Assembly (NCBI GenBank): GCA_946406115.1
Contig: OX291558.1
Location: forward strand, 18,530,205-18,594,204
Direction: 5' to 3'
Origin: Apoda limacodes
Taxonomy: Eukaryota > Arthropoda > Insecta > Lepidoptera > Limacodidae
DNA length: 64,000 bases
The number at the start of each line of letters is the position of its first letter. The first letter of the stretch is position 1. Both the position numbers and the translations under genes were made by a program. Below the pieces are notes generated by a model, which was given only the letters and a program-made list of their open reading frames with translations, was not told the DNA's origin and searched no databases. Positions 23,838-36,334 of the stretch are shown here, one piece after another.

Positions 23838-26800
23838 TCAATCAATTACAATGCCGGTAACTTCGTTAATCCAACCAAGATATCGTTGCACCCGTGTGAA
23901 AACAGACGGCATTTCGTCATTGCACCCCTCGGCGGAAACAAAAGATCCAACGCCCACCTAGATATAACATTAAAAAAAATCACAATAAACAAAATGGAGT
24001 TCACCAACGATAAGCAATACAATGTAAGAATGTACAAGACGGTTAAATTAAAATACATACTAATTAGGGGTATGTTACGCAAAATTTCCTCACCAATCTA
24101 ATAAAATCCCTCCATCTTGTCACGCTATTTTTCTGACTTTTGTATGAGTAATTTGACTTTGTTCCACTTTAGATGTGTTAGTTTAGGGATAAATAATCAA
24201 TATTTTCGTTTATTTTGTTACCTGTCATCCGTTCGTTTAGCATTGGTGTCAAAAATTTTACTATTATCTGTAACCTGAGTCGGTAACAAACTGTCAAGCG
24301 TACATTTACGATATTTTTGTCACTTTTGCCACCGAAAAATAAAACTTCAATTGGTAACTATTTTCGCAAAAAGCAATAATGTTCTTATTTGGAAACGTTT
24401 TGGTACAAGAAACTTTTTTCTTTTTTCCAGTTTCGAAATTTGGTTTCGAACAGCAATAAATAATTTTGATAGCAATAACGTTTCAAAGTTAAACGCACGA
24501 TAGGTGTTAAAGAATCAAACGTGGAAACTTTTTATCCCAAAACGAATATACTCTTTGCCTGAGACATTTCTGAGAGTTGTATTCATCTGGCTACATAATA
24601 GCTCAGTATTAATAAATAAAAGTCTAGTAGCATACTTGTAATAAATTCTAATAGTGAGTATTCTATGCTTTATTTTTAGGGTTCGTAGCTAATTGGCAAA
24701 AATAGAACCCTTATAAATTCGTTATGTCCGTCCATCCGTATGTCACAGACAACAGCCTTATAATTCCGTCTTTGGGCAGGTTCTATTGAAATATTACAGA
24801 AATGTGCCTTTTGTGAACGACCATAAAGATATGTTATGAAAGTAAAGAAAAAAAGAGCATTCTTCTTTTTTTTAAGTAATTAAAAAGGTGAATACAAAGG
24901 AATAAATAAGAAACTGGTAAATTTTTATCATTTTATTATAATTTTTCACTTAATCGATTCTATTAGGAACACTCAACAAACCTTAGATGGAGTACATCTT
25001 ATCAATTTAGATCCAAGTTAAATCCAAGGCACAAGAGAGCTCTATTGTAGAGTACAACCATCTGCGCACGTTATACCGCCCCGACTCATTGAGTATAAAC
25101 AGAAAACGCGTAAAAAAATCCGGATACTGAATGGGCAATGCACTCGTACATTTCAAAGGTACAAGAAAATGTAGAAAATAACTCAAAAAATACCCCGTAA
25201 ACGTAGGAAAATACAGTAGTTTAACAAAAACAATTTGATATTAATCTTGTTATAAATAAGTACCTACTAATAATTTATATACAAAAAGTAATGAAATCCT
25301 ATCAAAAACATAAATGTGAAATGAGAGCCAAGTTCAATATTATGATATATGCCTTGGATGTTGACTTCAACGACAAAAGAAGTGAGATCTAAATGGGTGC
25401 CAAGTTCAAAGTTCAGTCCTGAAATTTATTTATAACAACATAAAATATCATTTCTTCTTATAACTAGGGATAATATATTGTAGCCTAAGGTCTGAGTATA
25501 TGAGAACTAGCCAAGTCAGACTTTAGTCTACAATATATTATCCTAAGTGATTAGAAGAAATTATATTTTATATTGTTATAAATAAATTTCAGAACTGACC
25601 ATTGAACTTGGCACCCATTTAGATCTCACTTCTTTTGTTGTTGAAGTCAACATCCAAGGCATATATCATAATATTGAACTTGGTTTCATTTCACATTTAT
25701 ATTTTTGATGGGATTTAATCTTACCAAAATGATTTCTTCCGTAGCATTGTAGACTATCGTCATTGGACCTCCATTGTCACCCTGAAATTAAAATTAGCTA
25801 ATCAAACAAACCTTTTAACCTGATACAGATGGCTATCAAACTACCAACTGTCTTTATAGTGTTATCATAAAAATAACTGACTCATGCCCACTCTTCATGT
25901 CTGTAAACATTAAGTATGTAAGAATGTGAAGATTCTAGCCACTGGTAGCTTTGCGGTATATTTATCATAGCTTTATTATCATATGAATCTTATCATGTAC
26001 GTTGCTGAGCACGGACCAGCTGCAGTAAAAGATCACATTCAAAGTCCCTTTCCTATACGAGTTAGATCTATTTAGTACTGTAGGTTAAATTGAGGTAGAT
26101 CATATGAAGTGACAGATTTTTAAGTTCTTTACTTTAAATATTGATAAAATTTCACGTTCATAATTATTGAAGGAAGGCAACACGTTATTTTCACGCTTGT
26201 TTATATAACACAATACCTATAATGATATTCAAATATATGGAATGCGTCTCGGCTTATGTGTAGCAGACACATAAGACTGACAACTGTCAGTTGGTTAAGT
26301 TATATAGAATGGTATTTGATGCATTCCGAATAGTCTCAAATTGGCATGACCAAATTTTGAGACCTAGTAGGGATTTGTAGGGGCATCTAATGAGAAGATA
26401 CTTTAAGTTGAGTTGGTCATGTTAACTTTATATCAATTTGGAAGGACACGCAAAATCGCATGATCTCAGTAACGTACGTATTTTTTATTTGCTCTTTACA
26501 GGTCGCCTTAGGCATTATACGCCCGCAAGGAGCAAACAACCATGACCTATTCCTTAAATTTAAGTCGGCAGGACTAGCACTGCATAATTATATTATGTTA
26601 ACGAATGCTCTAACTAAACATATAGTGTGCTCATCGGTTTATTAGGCCATACATTTTCTATGACTGGATCATAATATATATAGACAATTCAATTTGATGA
26701 TCATCTGATCAAATATTTAAAATTTATATGCATGGTCCCGACCCTATGTGTGTTGTCATAGTAAGTGAACTAATAGGTAGATCAATTTGAGAGGCCCCGT

Positions 26801-29800
26801 GCAATAAAATGGTATGAAAAACTTTTATATAGAGTGAATATTAAAGACCACGTGTTTATTAATACATGTCAAAGTCAAAGTCATTTTTTTAATTTAAATT
26901 AGGTTTTTACAAACACTTTTGAATCGCCAAAGTTATAAAATACTTTTTTTTGATAATGAGGGCAACATCGCGTGTGTGGATAAGGAGCGCGAGGAGTAGA
27001 GTGATGATAAGAGAGGTGAAACAAACAGTTCTTATACTACGGGACATATAGACATTAACCTCAAAATAAATAACCTAGTTTTGATTTTTGGCACAAGTGG
27101 TAATTAGGACCTTAGAAGTATCCCCTTAAAAGTCTATAAAGTAAGCATAGCATTGGCCACACATTAAGCTGCATTTAAGTCCAGCACGCATACGCATTCG
27201 CATCTATTGGCAAACTCTTTTTTTGCAGTTGCGGGAGGAAGTTTTGTGGTTACAGGCATCAGAGTATTTGCCACAATTTTAAAACCCCAATCTTCCGGAT
27301 TTAGGCAACGTAGCTCGAAGCGAATGCCGAGCCCAAGCAATGTGGGTGGCAGGGATGCTAGCTGGACCGACACATTCACGGGCTGAGTAGCAATTTTTCT
27401 ACTGAATTTTACCCTCAGTTCATCTAACGTACCACAACTGCAGTTGTCATACAAAGCGAGAGCGAATTTCTCGTTCACTGCGATCGTTGCGTTTTATTCT
27501 GCATCTGCATGCAGATTCCATAAATGGGAAGATTTTATTATTTTCTTTCAAGCTTGCTTCTTCCCTTTCCCTAGAAATGCAATTGCCTTGTCACAGCCCG
27601 TAAATGCGTGGCAATTTTTTCTTTTTTCATCGCACCTAGTTCGTCCATCTATCTGTTTCCACTAGGTAGAACACTGGCCCACCAGTTTCTAAACATTTGA
27701 GCTAAATAATTGATAACGCTACAAATTGTACAGTTCCCTACTAACCGGTATTACCGATGGTTCAGATAAGATGGAACGTACCTCGCTTTGTAGTTAGTAC
27801 ATTTCTAAAAGGTAGGCTAATGTAAATCGGCTTGTATGTATACACCGCCACTGATACCTACCTACTTTATATCTCTCAATCAGGAAGCTAAATGGGGATA
27901 GTCTTAAGTACACCAGACTCGAATTCGAAAGAAAAATGTATGCAAATTGGTCTTACCAATCGAGATCTCAAAAAGCCTGAAAGTAGTTGTATACATTTTA
28001 CTCACGAATTCACGATTCAGCCGTACTCGAGATTGTTCCTAAAAAGCTCCTTAAATACCTTTTAATCAAGAGATCCCCTAACATGCCAAACCGAAGAGAA
28101 TAGATAAATTTAAATTTTATAAAGATAAATTTTAGTAAGTTATAATTTAATAAATCATACCTTGCAGGTACCAGCGGTCGCGTTAAAGCCACAGATCGCG
28201 TTGTCGGGCAGAAGGTTATCGAAGTAGCTGTTGCAGAGAGAGTCCGTCATCACCGTCATCAGCTTCTCGCGAAGTGTGGGAGATACGAACGTCACACCTG
28301 ACAACAAAATTACCATCATATTTTTGAGTTTAAATTACAGCTGGCTAACTAGTGTACTCAACAGAGCGAGGCAGTACTTCACGTCGGGGCAGAGGTGACT
28401 GCTTTACAAGTCGCAAGTTCGGCCCCATATGGAGTACTGCTGCCATCTCTGGGCGGGTGCACCCGGATATCAGCTTGGCCCTTTTGACACGGTTCAACGA
28501 CGGATGTGAGAATGATCGATGATCCCAAACTCACTAAGCGCCGTATCGAACCCTTAAGTCTAAGGAGAGACTTTGCCTCCCTGTGTGTATTCTACCGCTT
28601 GTACAATGGGATGTGTTCTGAGGAATTGTTCGAAATGATGCCCACGGCTGCTTTCTACCATCGCACGGCTCGCCATCGGCAGGGAATTCATTCTCACACT
28701 TCCTCCCGCGGGCTTTTACACGAGGTAGTTAAAGATTACAGTAAGATTGGAATTTGGGATTGTCGTCGAAAGTCAGCCCCTTGTTCTTCTAATAAATAGT
28801 ACGTTTAGTAATAGTTAGTGATCTACAGAATTTCTTTACTACATGGGAATTTGAGAAAACCTAATTTATTTCAAACTCTCTCTCTCTGTGTCCGGCTGTT
28901 TTGACTGTGTGATATACTTATTAGGAAAGAAATCAATACGTTTAAGTAGCCATTAATGTGTTATCAAGTGACAAACAAACTTACAAACCTTTATAATATT
29001 GTAATAAACAATAAGTAAAAAAGTAAGCGAAGCTTGCATTATGGGTACCAGACAACGGATATAAATACATAAATATTACTTATTTTTTGGTAAATACATA
29101 CATATCATACACTTATACAGCCAGACTCAAGACAAACACAAATGTTCATATTATACATAAAGGTTTGTCCAGTGCAGAAATCAAACCCACACCCTCTGCA
29201 CAGCAGCTGGCCACACTACCAACTAGGCTGCGAGGGATTATTATGGTATTAGGGACTTATTAGTGTGGTTTGATATAATTACGTTACAATATTCTTTTAA
29301 TAATTATTATATATTATTATGTGAGCTCTAGTGCAAAAACTAAGCATTATTAAAAAGGAAAAAGTCCGTATCGATTAGAAATATTTTGTTCTACAATTTT
29401 AAACTCTTGTACTTTTTCTTTAACATGCATAGTTTTGAAGAAAAAAGGGAAAATAAAAAAAAATATGTACAAACGTATGTAAACATACACTATATACCTC
29501 GCTTCGCCTCTCAAGTAGCAAGTAAAAATTTATTTTCGGCAACCTTAAAACCTAAAATTTGGAACCAGTTCCACGTTTCTATCTAATTTCGGTGGACTAA
29601 TTTAAACAAATTCTCAAAAAACCTATCCGTGCCACACTTTGTACTAATGGTTAAAGCTGTCCAGCTCTGACTCGAGGTACTCGTTGGTTTTTGTAAAATA
29701 CCGTACCTACCGTATCTACGTTTGAATGTACATACCGCTAGCAGCTATACCCCACCCAGATACTGTAGCCCCCAGCCCAGCAAAGTTGAAATTTGATATG

Positions 29801-32800
29801 CTCTGGTACGGAAGACGCACTGTGTTTATTGTATCTGAAAGAGAAATACGAAGCACCATCTAAAGAAATCGTTGAAAAATGTGAATAAAATGTTTTGATT
29901 TTGATTCGATTCACACTCTTAACAGGCAAAACCAACTGCATAACCACTGTCAAAACGTAAAATGTTTGTAACCCAACGTTTGCACAAGCATGGGCGTTGG
30001 CGAGGACCATCATACAACTACAAAAATGCATCATGAGGAGCACATTCTGCGTGCAATATACAAGGGATCTTATTGCGAAAAGTCTCCAGCACTCTGGCCT
30101 CAGGAATTCGAAAAGCCTCATGAGAATCATGAAAGTACTTGACTTGACGTACTTACTACGAAGTTTCTTTGGTTGACTGACTAGGATTTAATTTTCGGCC
30201 TGTGGATTAATAAAACAGCTTTAGTCGCAAGACGATTTTGAAAACCTGTCAACTGGCTAATTTATTGGATTTATGGGTCTTAGCTTATGGAATTACATGG
30301 GTAAGGGGTAGTTGAACCTATAATAATGATTATGACGCTGTCGTATATCGCTGTTGCAATATTTACTACAAACCTAGCCATGGTCGGGTTTGATCTTACG
30401 CTGCTGAACTGCTATATAGTGCGTATTATTATGACTGGCTATAGATAAATCTACATCTACCTACATAAATATATATAAACATATGTAACCACATACCTGT
30501 GAGCTGTATGGTGTTTGCAAGCCTCATGAGTGCAAGGTCGTTGTCGAAGATCTCAGGGTCCCAATCTGGGTGCACCACCAGCTCCTCCACGTTGACGATT
30601 CTTCGACCGTTCTCGTACCGGTCGTACAAGGAGTGCGCTCCGAGGATTGCCTGATATACAATGAAAAAAAAGTCTAAGAACTCAAAACCCGACAACGTAA
30701 ATGCTAAAAGCAATAATAACATATTAAAAAGGAAGATCGAAGCTCTAACGCAATAACTAAGGTTAAAAATTGATGTAGGCGCAGGCCTTCCTTTATATTC
30801 GTCGATTCTTCCAATCTTTTTTGTTTTCATATTACTATTATCTTTTTTCACCATGAAATTTTTCTTTTCTGCCGAAAAGAGCCGACAAGAAACTCAACTT
30901 CCGGTTATGTTCATCAAAACTTTAAATAGGTACTGATTTGAAAAATATTTGTTGTCGCTTTAGGACCCGGTCCAAGTTACGGATGTGCGATAGGGACAAC
31001 TGCACCTCGGGATGTTTAAGGTAGTCGTTATCATCAAAATCGGGGTATCGTATTCCCCACTTTACTCTTCCTAATTTAATAAAAATTACTTGACCTTGAA
31101 GGAAATGAATTATTTCGTGTCTGTATTTTTTTTTTTTTTTTAAAATAGTTTTTATATTTGTATAGCACACGTCTAAAGATGTCATAAAAAAGAGGCATTT
31201 TCAGGGCTCCAGTTTTTTATAGGCATGGTATATCAAAAAAAGGAAAACATACAGACATAGTGATTGTGTACATCTATCAATCATATGCCAAAATCCAGGG
31301 AGGATGAGGAGGAGGAAACAGGGGAATACATTTTTATTGGGGAAAACAACAAGATATATTTACTCATAAGAATTGACAACATTTTCTACGATTCTGTATG
31401 TCAAATGGTTGTCTTTCTTTCTGTCTAGTAATTTTCTTTCCACTTAGGACGAGGTGAAAAACGGTAAACATGTCTGAAGAATGCCTTGTGCTGATGATCT
31501 ATTAGCCACTCACGTAGATCTTGGAGAAGGTAGATGCATTCTCTTGTTTGTGAAGTAAGCTCCCCATCGAGGAGTACAGTAGTACTTCAAGAAGGGATTT
31601 ATTTGATTGTTGAATATTCGAGACACCCCGCTTAAAATAAGGCAAGTCGTATCCCATCAAAAACATAAATGTGAAATGAGAGCCAAGTTCAATATTATGA
31701 TATATGCCTTGGACGTTGACTTCAACGACAAAAGAAGTGAGATCTAAATGGGTGCCAAGTTCAATGGTCAGTTCTGAAATTTATTTATAACAACATAAAA
31801 TATAATTTCTTCTTATAACTTAGGATAATATATTGTAGCCTAAGGTCTGACTTGGCTAGTTCTCATTAACGAATTATTATGTTCGATGGCTAGATTTTAC
31901 CAGCAAGCCAAATTTTCGGAATAATAAAATAAGAACCGACCAGTAACAGGTTTAGAACTTGCAAAAGCTATAATTTAATTCTTATATGGGACGCGTGCCG
32001 TGTACCGAAATGCCTATTATTTAATTATTTATAAGCAACGATCTTACACTATTGATGTGCGCTAAATATTGAAACAATAATTAATACTAAAGCCCAGTTA
32101 ATAACATAATAAATACGATAGTCAACTATACTCTTAGTTATAAGTACTAAAAGTGAAATATTTGCATTAAAAACAAATTAAGGATGGTATTCAACTCGTT
32201 GTATACTTACTTGGAAACCTTAAAATCCACATGAAGACCGGCTGTCATAAGTTTTGATTGCTGATTCTTACATTACAGTTTTTATAAGTATAAGTTAAGT
32301 GTTCCTAATAGAATCAAACCTTCAAGCGGTCGCGCGGCGTCGAATTTTCCCGAACCCTATTTTCGGGTATAAATTCGTATATTATCATCACTCCTGTGTG
32401 CCAATATTAGTAGCCTCTCATAGTTTCATTGTGAACTCAAAACAATAGATTCTTCCTTTCTGTGCGCATTTCTTAATCTTAATTATATCTTTCGTTGTGC
32501 ATGCTGCGTAGGTTTTGCAAAGTAAGCGCGCGCCTGACTTCTTTAAAGATACGTGTAATACTTCGTAAAAGTGCTTTAATATAAATTTTTGTACGTTTTC
32601 TGCCAAATATTTTTTTTATTGTATCTAAAGGGAATGTATTTAAGTACAGTGTTATTCAAGTAATTTAATAATTTGTTTTTGTAATTCTTAAAAACCTTGA
32701 AGGTCATTAAAGTTACGCGCGACCGCTGCCGTTACAAACCTACTTACTTACCTAAAACATAATCATTTGACTTAGTGGTACCTGTACGCTGTCGACTTGC

Positions 32801-34660
32801 TGACCTCCGTGGAAGCAGCAGTGTGCCGCAGTCAGCACCCACTGTTGGTGCACCAGCGAACCGCCGCAGAACCCCAACTCTCCAATAGTGCCTACTCGAA
32901 GGTAAAGGGCCACCTGGCGTTAAAGTAGTAAAGGTGATTTGTGTGTGCAGCGGAAACTAAACTAAAAATTTATAATTTACTAGCTCTTTTTCCGCGTTGT
33001 CACCCGCAAGATTTAACTCTTCTCATCGTAGTAAGCGGTGGAACTCCAATACAAATTGTCTTCCCCTTTTTGAGGTCTAAGGAGGCTTAGATGATTTTAT
33101 AAAACACGTCATTTTATTCGCGACTTAAAGTCTATTCATTTATTTATTATTGTAAAAAAACACTTATAATCTTAAGAATATTTGTAAATTTACTGTTTTT
33201 ACCTGTAAACGAAGTGTCCATAGGTTGTTACCATCATATACAATACAGTTTTTTGCTAGGGGGTGTGTGTGGGTTCTGTGTGTTAAGTGGTGTGGGATTG
33301 CATGTTTGCAAAAGTTATTGTTACATTTATACAAAACATAAATAATCAATCTATACTATATTAAACTGTTGAACCATCGAAGCAAAAACTGATTGCGGAT
33401 GATGAAGAAAAATAAACAAAAATATATAAAATAAAAAAAAACGAGTTCCACTCCGGGAGTGCCGGCAGAAGTGAAAACCTTTACACACGATTCGCGCTTA
33501 ACACTCAAATATGTCACAAGACATGTCCTTGACATTGTCAAGAAATAATAATGTTTGTTTATTTACTTTTTTGACGTAGTATATTTGACACCGCAATCTG
33601 TCATAGAATTAAAATTCCATATCCAACCTCCCTGTTCTACTCATAATCGCGAATACTAAAAATAAAAATTATAATAGGCGTGGCATTACGGTTTCCGTCT
33701 TACGAATTTCCACGATTAGGACACGTGACCTGACGCGAGTTTATCATTTTTTACCCATACCAAAAAAAGTGCACAACGTCGCTAAAGAAGATTTCACTTC
33801 AAAAAAGAATGTCTGTTTGTACGGGCTAATTACCAAAACTACTCTGAACAGTTTTTTATGGGGTTATCACAAGTAACTCTGGTTTAGTTTGGAGCAACAT
33901 ATAGGCTTGATTTTATCAAAACCGGTCCACGATAAGATAATAAATCCTATTAAGGCGAGGCGCTGATGAGAATTGCACAGTTAAGTGCAATTGTAAAATA
34001 GTAATTTTTGGCGCAGGGTTGATTGGTCTAAAGACAAAGGTAAAAAGGCAAACAGCTGAATTCCTTATATCACATTTAATAAGTTGATACAAAAGCACAA
34101 CCAATACAGAGCGTATGTGTTGCTCGCTTCTCGAATAAAGATCAAGTCATCGTCGGCTAGTAGAGTCGTTAACAGCAATAATCAGCTTAACTGCTTTCGA
34201 GGCAAGGTTGAAATGGTTGCGCACGAAGTTGCCAACAAAAGAAATTTGATAGCGAAAAATTCATCTATTTATTTAATTAAAATTTAACGGATACAAATAT
34301 CATAATTCACAGCTGTTGAATTTTAAGTTTTTTTTTTTACCTACATTATTAAGCTATTTTGAAGGATATACCTAGTCTTTACGTTATTATAATATTCTCA
34401 ATTTTAATGATTTTGAAGAGGTTATTTCAAATAAAAAAAATATCGAGAAAAATAATCAAATCAGTCAGTTTCTGGTCAGCCAAATCAAGTTCTGAAAATA
34501 CATGACGCTTGCATGCTTGTTTTGCATTAACTGTATAGTTTACCTGAAAAGGCCTTGAATTCTGTTCAGTAATATCACCTCCCTGGATGCGTGTATTCAT
34601 TTGACACAAACCTTCGACGCACAAACTCAATACTAATAAAAATACCACTTTTCCTAACAT
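23838..34660 (-). CDS. chymotrypsin/collagenase-like S1 serine protease homologue (Ser195 replaced by Asn), complete
   Basis: Seven exons: 34660-34544, 32913-32782, 30650-30497, 29834-29736, 28297-28161, 25781-25725, 23957-23838; phases 0, 0, 1, 1, 0, 0 agree and total 816 bases (271 residues). Residues 1-17 are a signal peptide (MLGKVVFLLVLSLCVEG). A very short propeptide ends at Arg24 before IQGG. His57 is in VLTAAHC (His70), Asp102 in FDNDLALMRL (Asp121). GATVSGWG and six conserved Cys positions are present. The motif that should be GDSGGP reads GDNGGP (Asn216, codon AAT). The last exon, VGVGSFVSAEGC to VFTRVQRYLGWINEVTG, restores a normal S1 C-terminus. The fold should be intact but peptidase activity lost; such homologues often act as cofactors or decoys (family knowledge). 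Introns hold a LINE fragment, a SINE, and palindromic repeats. Confidence 0.9.
24670..24790. repeat. fragment of a common lepidopteran repeat
   Basis: agggttcgtagctaattggc, aaaatagaaccc, then gtccgtccatccgtatgtca; a similar fragment lies at 63690-63765 (aaaatagagccctaat, gtccgtccgttcgtatgtca). Confidence 0.55.
25294..25716. mobile_element. near-perfect 420-base palindrome (foldback element)
   Basis: The left arm starts aaatcctatcaaaaacataa; the right arm ends with its inverse, atttttgatgggattt. Matching blocks run inward through catccaaggcatatatcata, ttagatctcacttctttt and ataatatattgtag, leaving only a few tens of bases in the centre. A single arm of the same element recurs at 31653-31866. 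Its right edge lies 9 bases from the exon 6 donor (25725) of the protease homologue. Confidence 0.85.
25782..27160. other. intron DNA with a LINE 3' scrap
   Basis: Part of the protease homologue intron (25782-28160). At 26868-26965, gtcaaagtcaaagtc and atcgccaaagttataaaat echo the 3' region of the LINE at 11.03-13.6 kb in the same orientation. Nothing else recognised. Confidence 0.45.
27164..27478 (-). pseudogene. mobile-element protein fragment with PEDWGF/LPPA motif
   Basis: The frame includes PVNVSVQLASLPPTLLG, CLNPEDWGFKIV, LMPVTTKLPPA and ends with RCECVCV. This order (aspartate-tryptophan-glycine block, then TxLPPAP, then a Cys-rich end) is what I recall from repetitive, transposon-borne insect proteins with a tesmin-like Cys tail. 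The Cys-rich tail is cut off. Lies within a protease intron. Confidence 0.4.
28355..28800 (+). pseudogene. LINE 3' fragment, plus-strand copy
   Basis: Frame 28506-28799 reads LTKRRIEPLSLRRDFASLCV, FYRLYNGMCSEELFEMMP and AFYHRTARHRQGIHSH, a C-terminal RT-protein region of the LINE family at 5390-7700, which shows the same bases inverted (ctctcc...ctaagtctc, gtgggtatcacatctcatt). A C-terminal stop is present; the upstream part is gone. Nested in an intron of the protease homologue. Confidence 0.75.
29015..29236 (-). mobile_element. tRNA-derived SINE
   Basis: On the minus strand the head reads cctagttggtagtgtggcc (A-box-like), then cagagggtgtgggtttgatt (B-box-like), as in Pol III promoters, followed by a body with aagacaaacac inverted and ccgttgtctggtaccc. 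The same arrangement is at 49945-50171. Lies in a protease homologue intron. Confidence 0.75.
31653..31866. mobile_element. single arm of the 25.3-kb palindromic element
   Basis: Runs cccatcaaaaacataaatgt, gatatatgccttgga, agatctaaatgggtgcc, then tgtagcctaaggtctgactt, almost identical to the left arm at 25294-25500. It lies in the intron between exons 2 and 3 of the same protease homologue. Confidence 0.8.
33430..33810 (-). mobile_element. dispersed element, short copy
   Basis: Reverse-complement copy of 21786-22450 without its 300-base middle: cgagttccactccgggagtg at one end, gtgcacaacgtcgctaaaga at the other. Lies in intron 1 of the protease homologue. Confidence 0.7.
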
Positions 34661-35860
34661 TGTTACTTATATCGAAAACACAGTTTGGAGAGATTATAGA
34701 ACGCAGGAATGATTCTTTAGTTATTGTGAGAAATAGATATTTATCTGGCTCAGTCGCTGTTATCAGTTTCAAGATGAAATTATTATCTTTCAGATATATA
34801 TCGATAAGGAGAACCAATGATGATGTATGTCTATCACTTCATCTTTAGATCAAATTTTTAAATAAGTATTCACTTAAGTAATTTTTACCAATACGTCATC
34901 CATAAGTTGAAGTGGATTGGGTATGTATGTACGATCGACGAAAACTTTATGGGTTTTAACTGGTTTCAAATTTAACTTCAGGGATCTTTGGGTAGGGCAA
35001 GGGCGTAGCTAGCTTTTGGGCTAGGGGGTTCAGACTTGGTACAAAATGTTGTTTTTATACGGCAAAAATGGCATGGTAAAACCCCAGAGGCGTGGAGCTA
35101 CATCTGCTTTAGATTCTAATACATGACATTTTGATCCTATTTTTCTATAACGGAGATAACACCCAGTTGAAAAATTATTGACAGATGGCCACGTTTATTA
35201 GCTATTTCAAGGGTCATTATCACGAATAGGTTAGAAATCTTTTTGCCTTTCTTAAACGATTTTGAACCACCTGAATAGGCTGAGTTTGGGGGGTTACGGC
35301 ACAATACTACATCCAAACAGTGAGGCAGACTATACAGAAGACGTCTTCGGACATCAGCCCATGTGTCAAGCCTCTGTGGACTATAAGAAAGTTGACTGGC
35401 AATACATCGGGTTTTTTCCGTTCGTCCAGCTATTATGTCCAACTGGTTGTAGAAACAAGGTTTTTTTTTCCCCATGGACCAGCTAAATAGTTGAACATTA
35501 GAAAACCGAAATTTACAGGGTCTTTCGTACAACTGCATGGCCAGTTGGATCACTGCCCCAAAATGATAAAATTAAAGCTTTTACCGACTTTAAAAAAGGA
35601 GATTAGTTTTTCATAAATTTTTTTAAAGCAGTCGGGGTTTTTTACAGACTTTGTAGAGACGAAAGCAAAGTGACAGCGCTATATAATAGCCCAGTGAGAC
35701 GGTAACAGCCAATTCGTAAATCTTTCGAAAATCAATAAAATGTCGTTTATAAAAAAACTACGATAGGTATCAAAACAATGGGCCGAGCATATTAAGATAT
35801 TGTTATTGCCTATCAAGCATTTTTAAAATAATCGCGAAAGTCTTTCATTTTAAAAATTTA
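34661..35860. other. upstream of the serine protease homologue
   Basis: Putative promoter side of the protease homologue, with a TATAAT-like stretch about 40 bases before the ATG. A 138-codon minus-strand frame at 35137-35553 (NPPNSAYSGGSKSFKKG) has no family I recognise. A cagtcgg MITE scrap lies near 35620. Confidence 0.35.
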
Positions 35861-35868
35861 ATAAAAAA

Positions 35869-36160
35869 AATCGGCCAAGTGCGAGTCGGACTCGCTTACG
35901 AAGGGTTCCGTACCATTATCTACAAAAACGAGCAAAAATATCACGTATGTTGTATGGGAGCCCCCTTAAAAAAATATTTTTTCTGTTTTTTAGTATTTGT
36001 TGTTATAGCGGCAACACAAAAACATCTTCTGTGAAAATTTCAACTGTCTAACTATAACAGTTCATGAGATACAGCCTGGTGACGGACGGACGGACGGACG
36101 TACAGCGAAGCCTTAGTAATAGGGTTCCTAATTACCTTTCAGGCACGGAACCCTAAAAAG
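35869..36160. repeat. abundant lepidopteran short repeat (AAATCGGCCAAGTGCGAGTC family)
   Basis: Begins atcggccaagtgcgagtcgg, carries agggttccgtac, atgggagccccctta, the gacggacggacggacgg run and ends cacggaaccctaaaaa. The ends share the inverted pair agggttccgt/acggaaccct. I know this sequence from very many moth and butterfly genomes; it is a strong pointer to the host group. Confidence 0.8.
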
Positions 36161-36334
36161 GTGTGCGAAACAATGTGATTTTGAAAAATGAATGTATCGA
36201 GTAAAATGTCAAAGTTTTTACGCTCTAGCGATAAAAGATTAAGAGTTCAAGTCTCATGCGTTAAAATATTAAATTCATAAATAACAAACTGAGATCTAGA
36301 TCGACAAACATTACCAATTCGATCGATTTTTTTG

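Noticed and set aside
23846..24082. 78-codon minus-strand frame over the last protease exon
   Set aside because: Wrong frame; the true exon 7 (23838-23957) gives an S1 C-terminus in phase 0.
29738..30130. 130-codon minus-strand frame including protease exon 4
   Set aside because: Only 29736-29834 is coding, in another phase; the rest is intron read-through.
35137..35553. 138-codon minus-strand frame with NPPNSAYSGGSKSF
   Set aside because: No start context, splice support or family recognised; may be an element relic but I cannot assign it.
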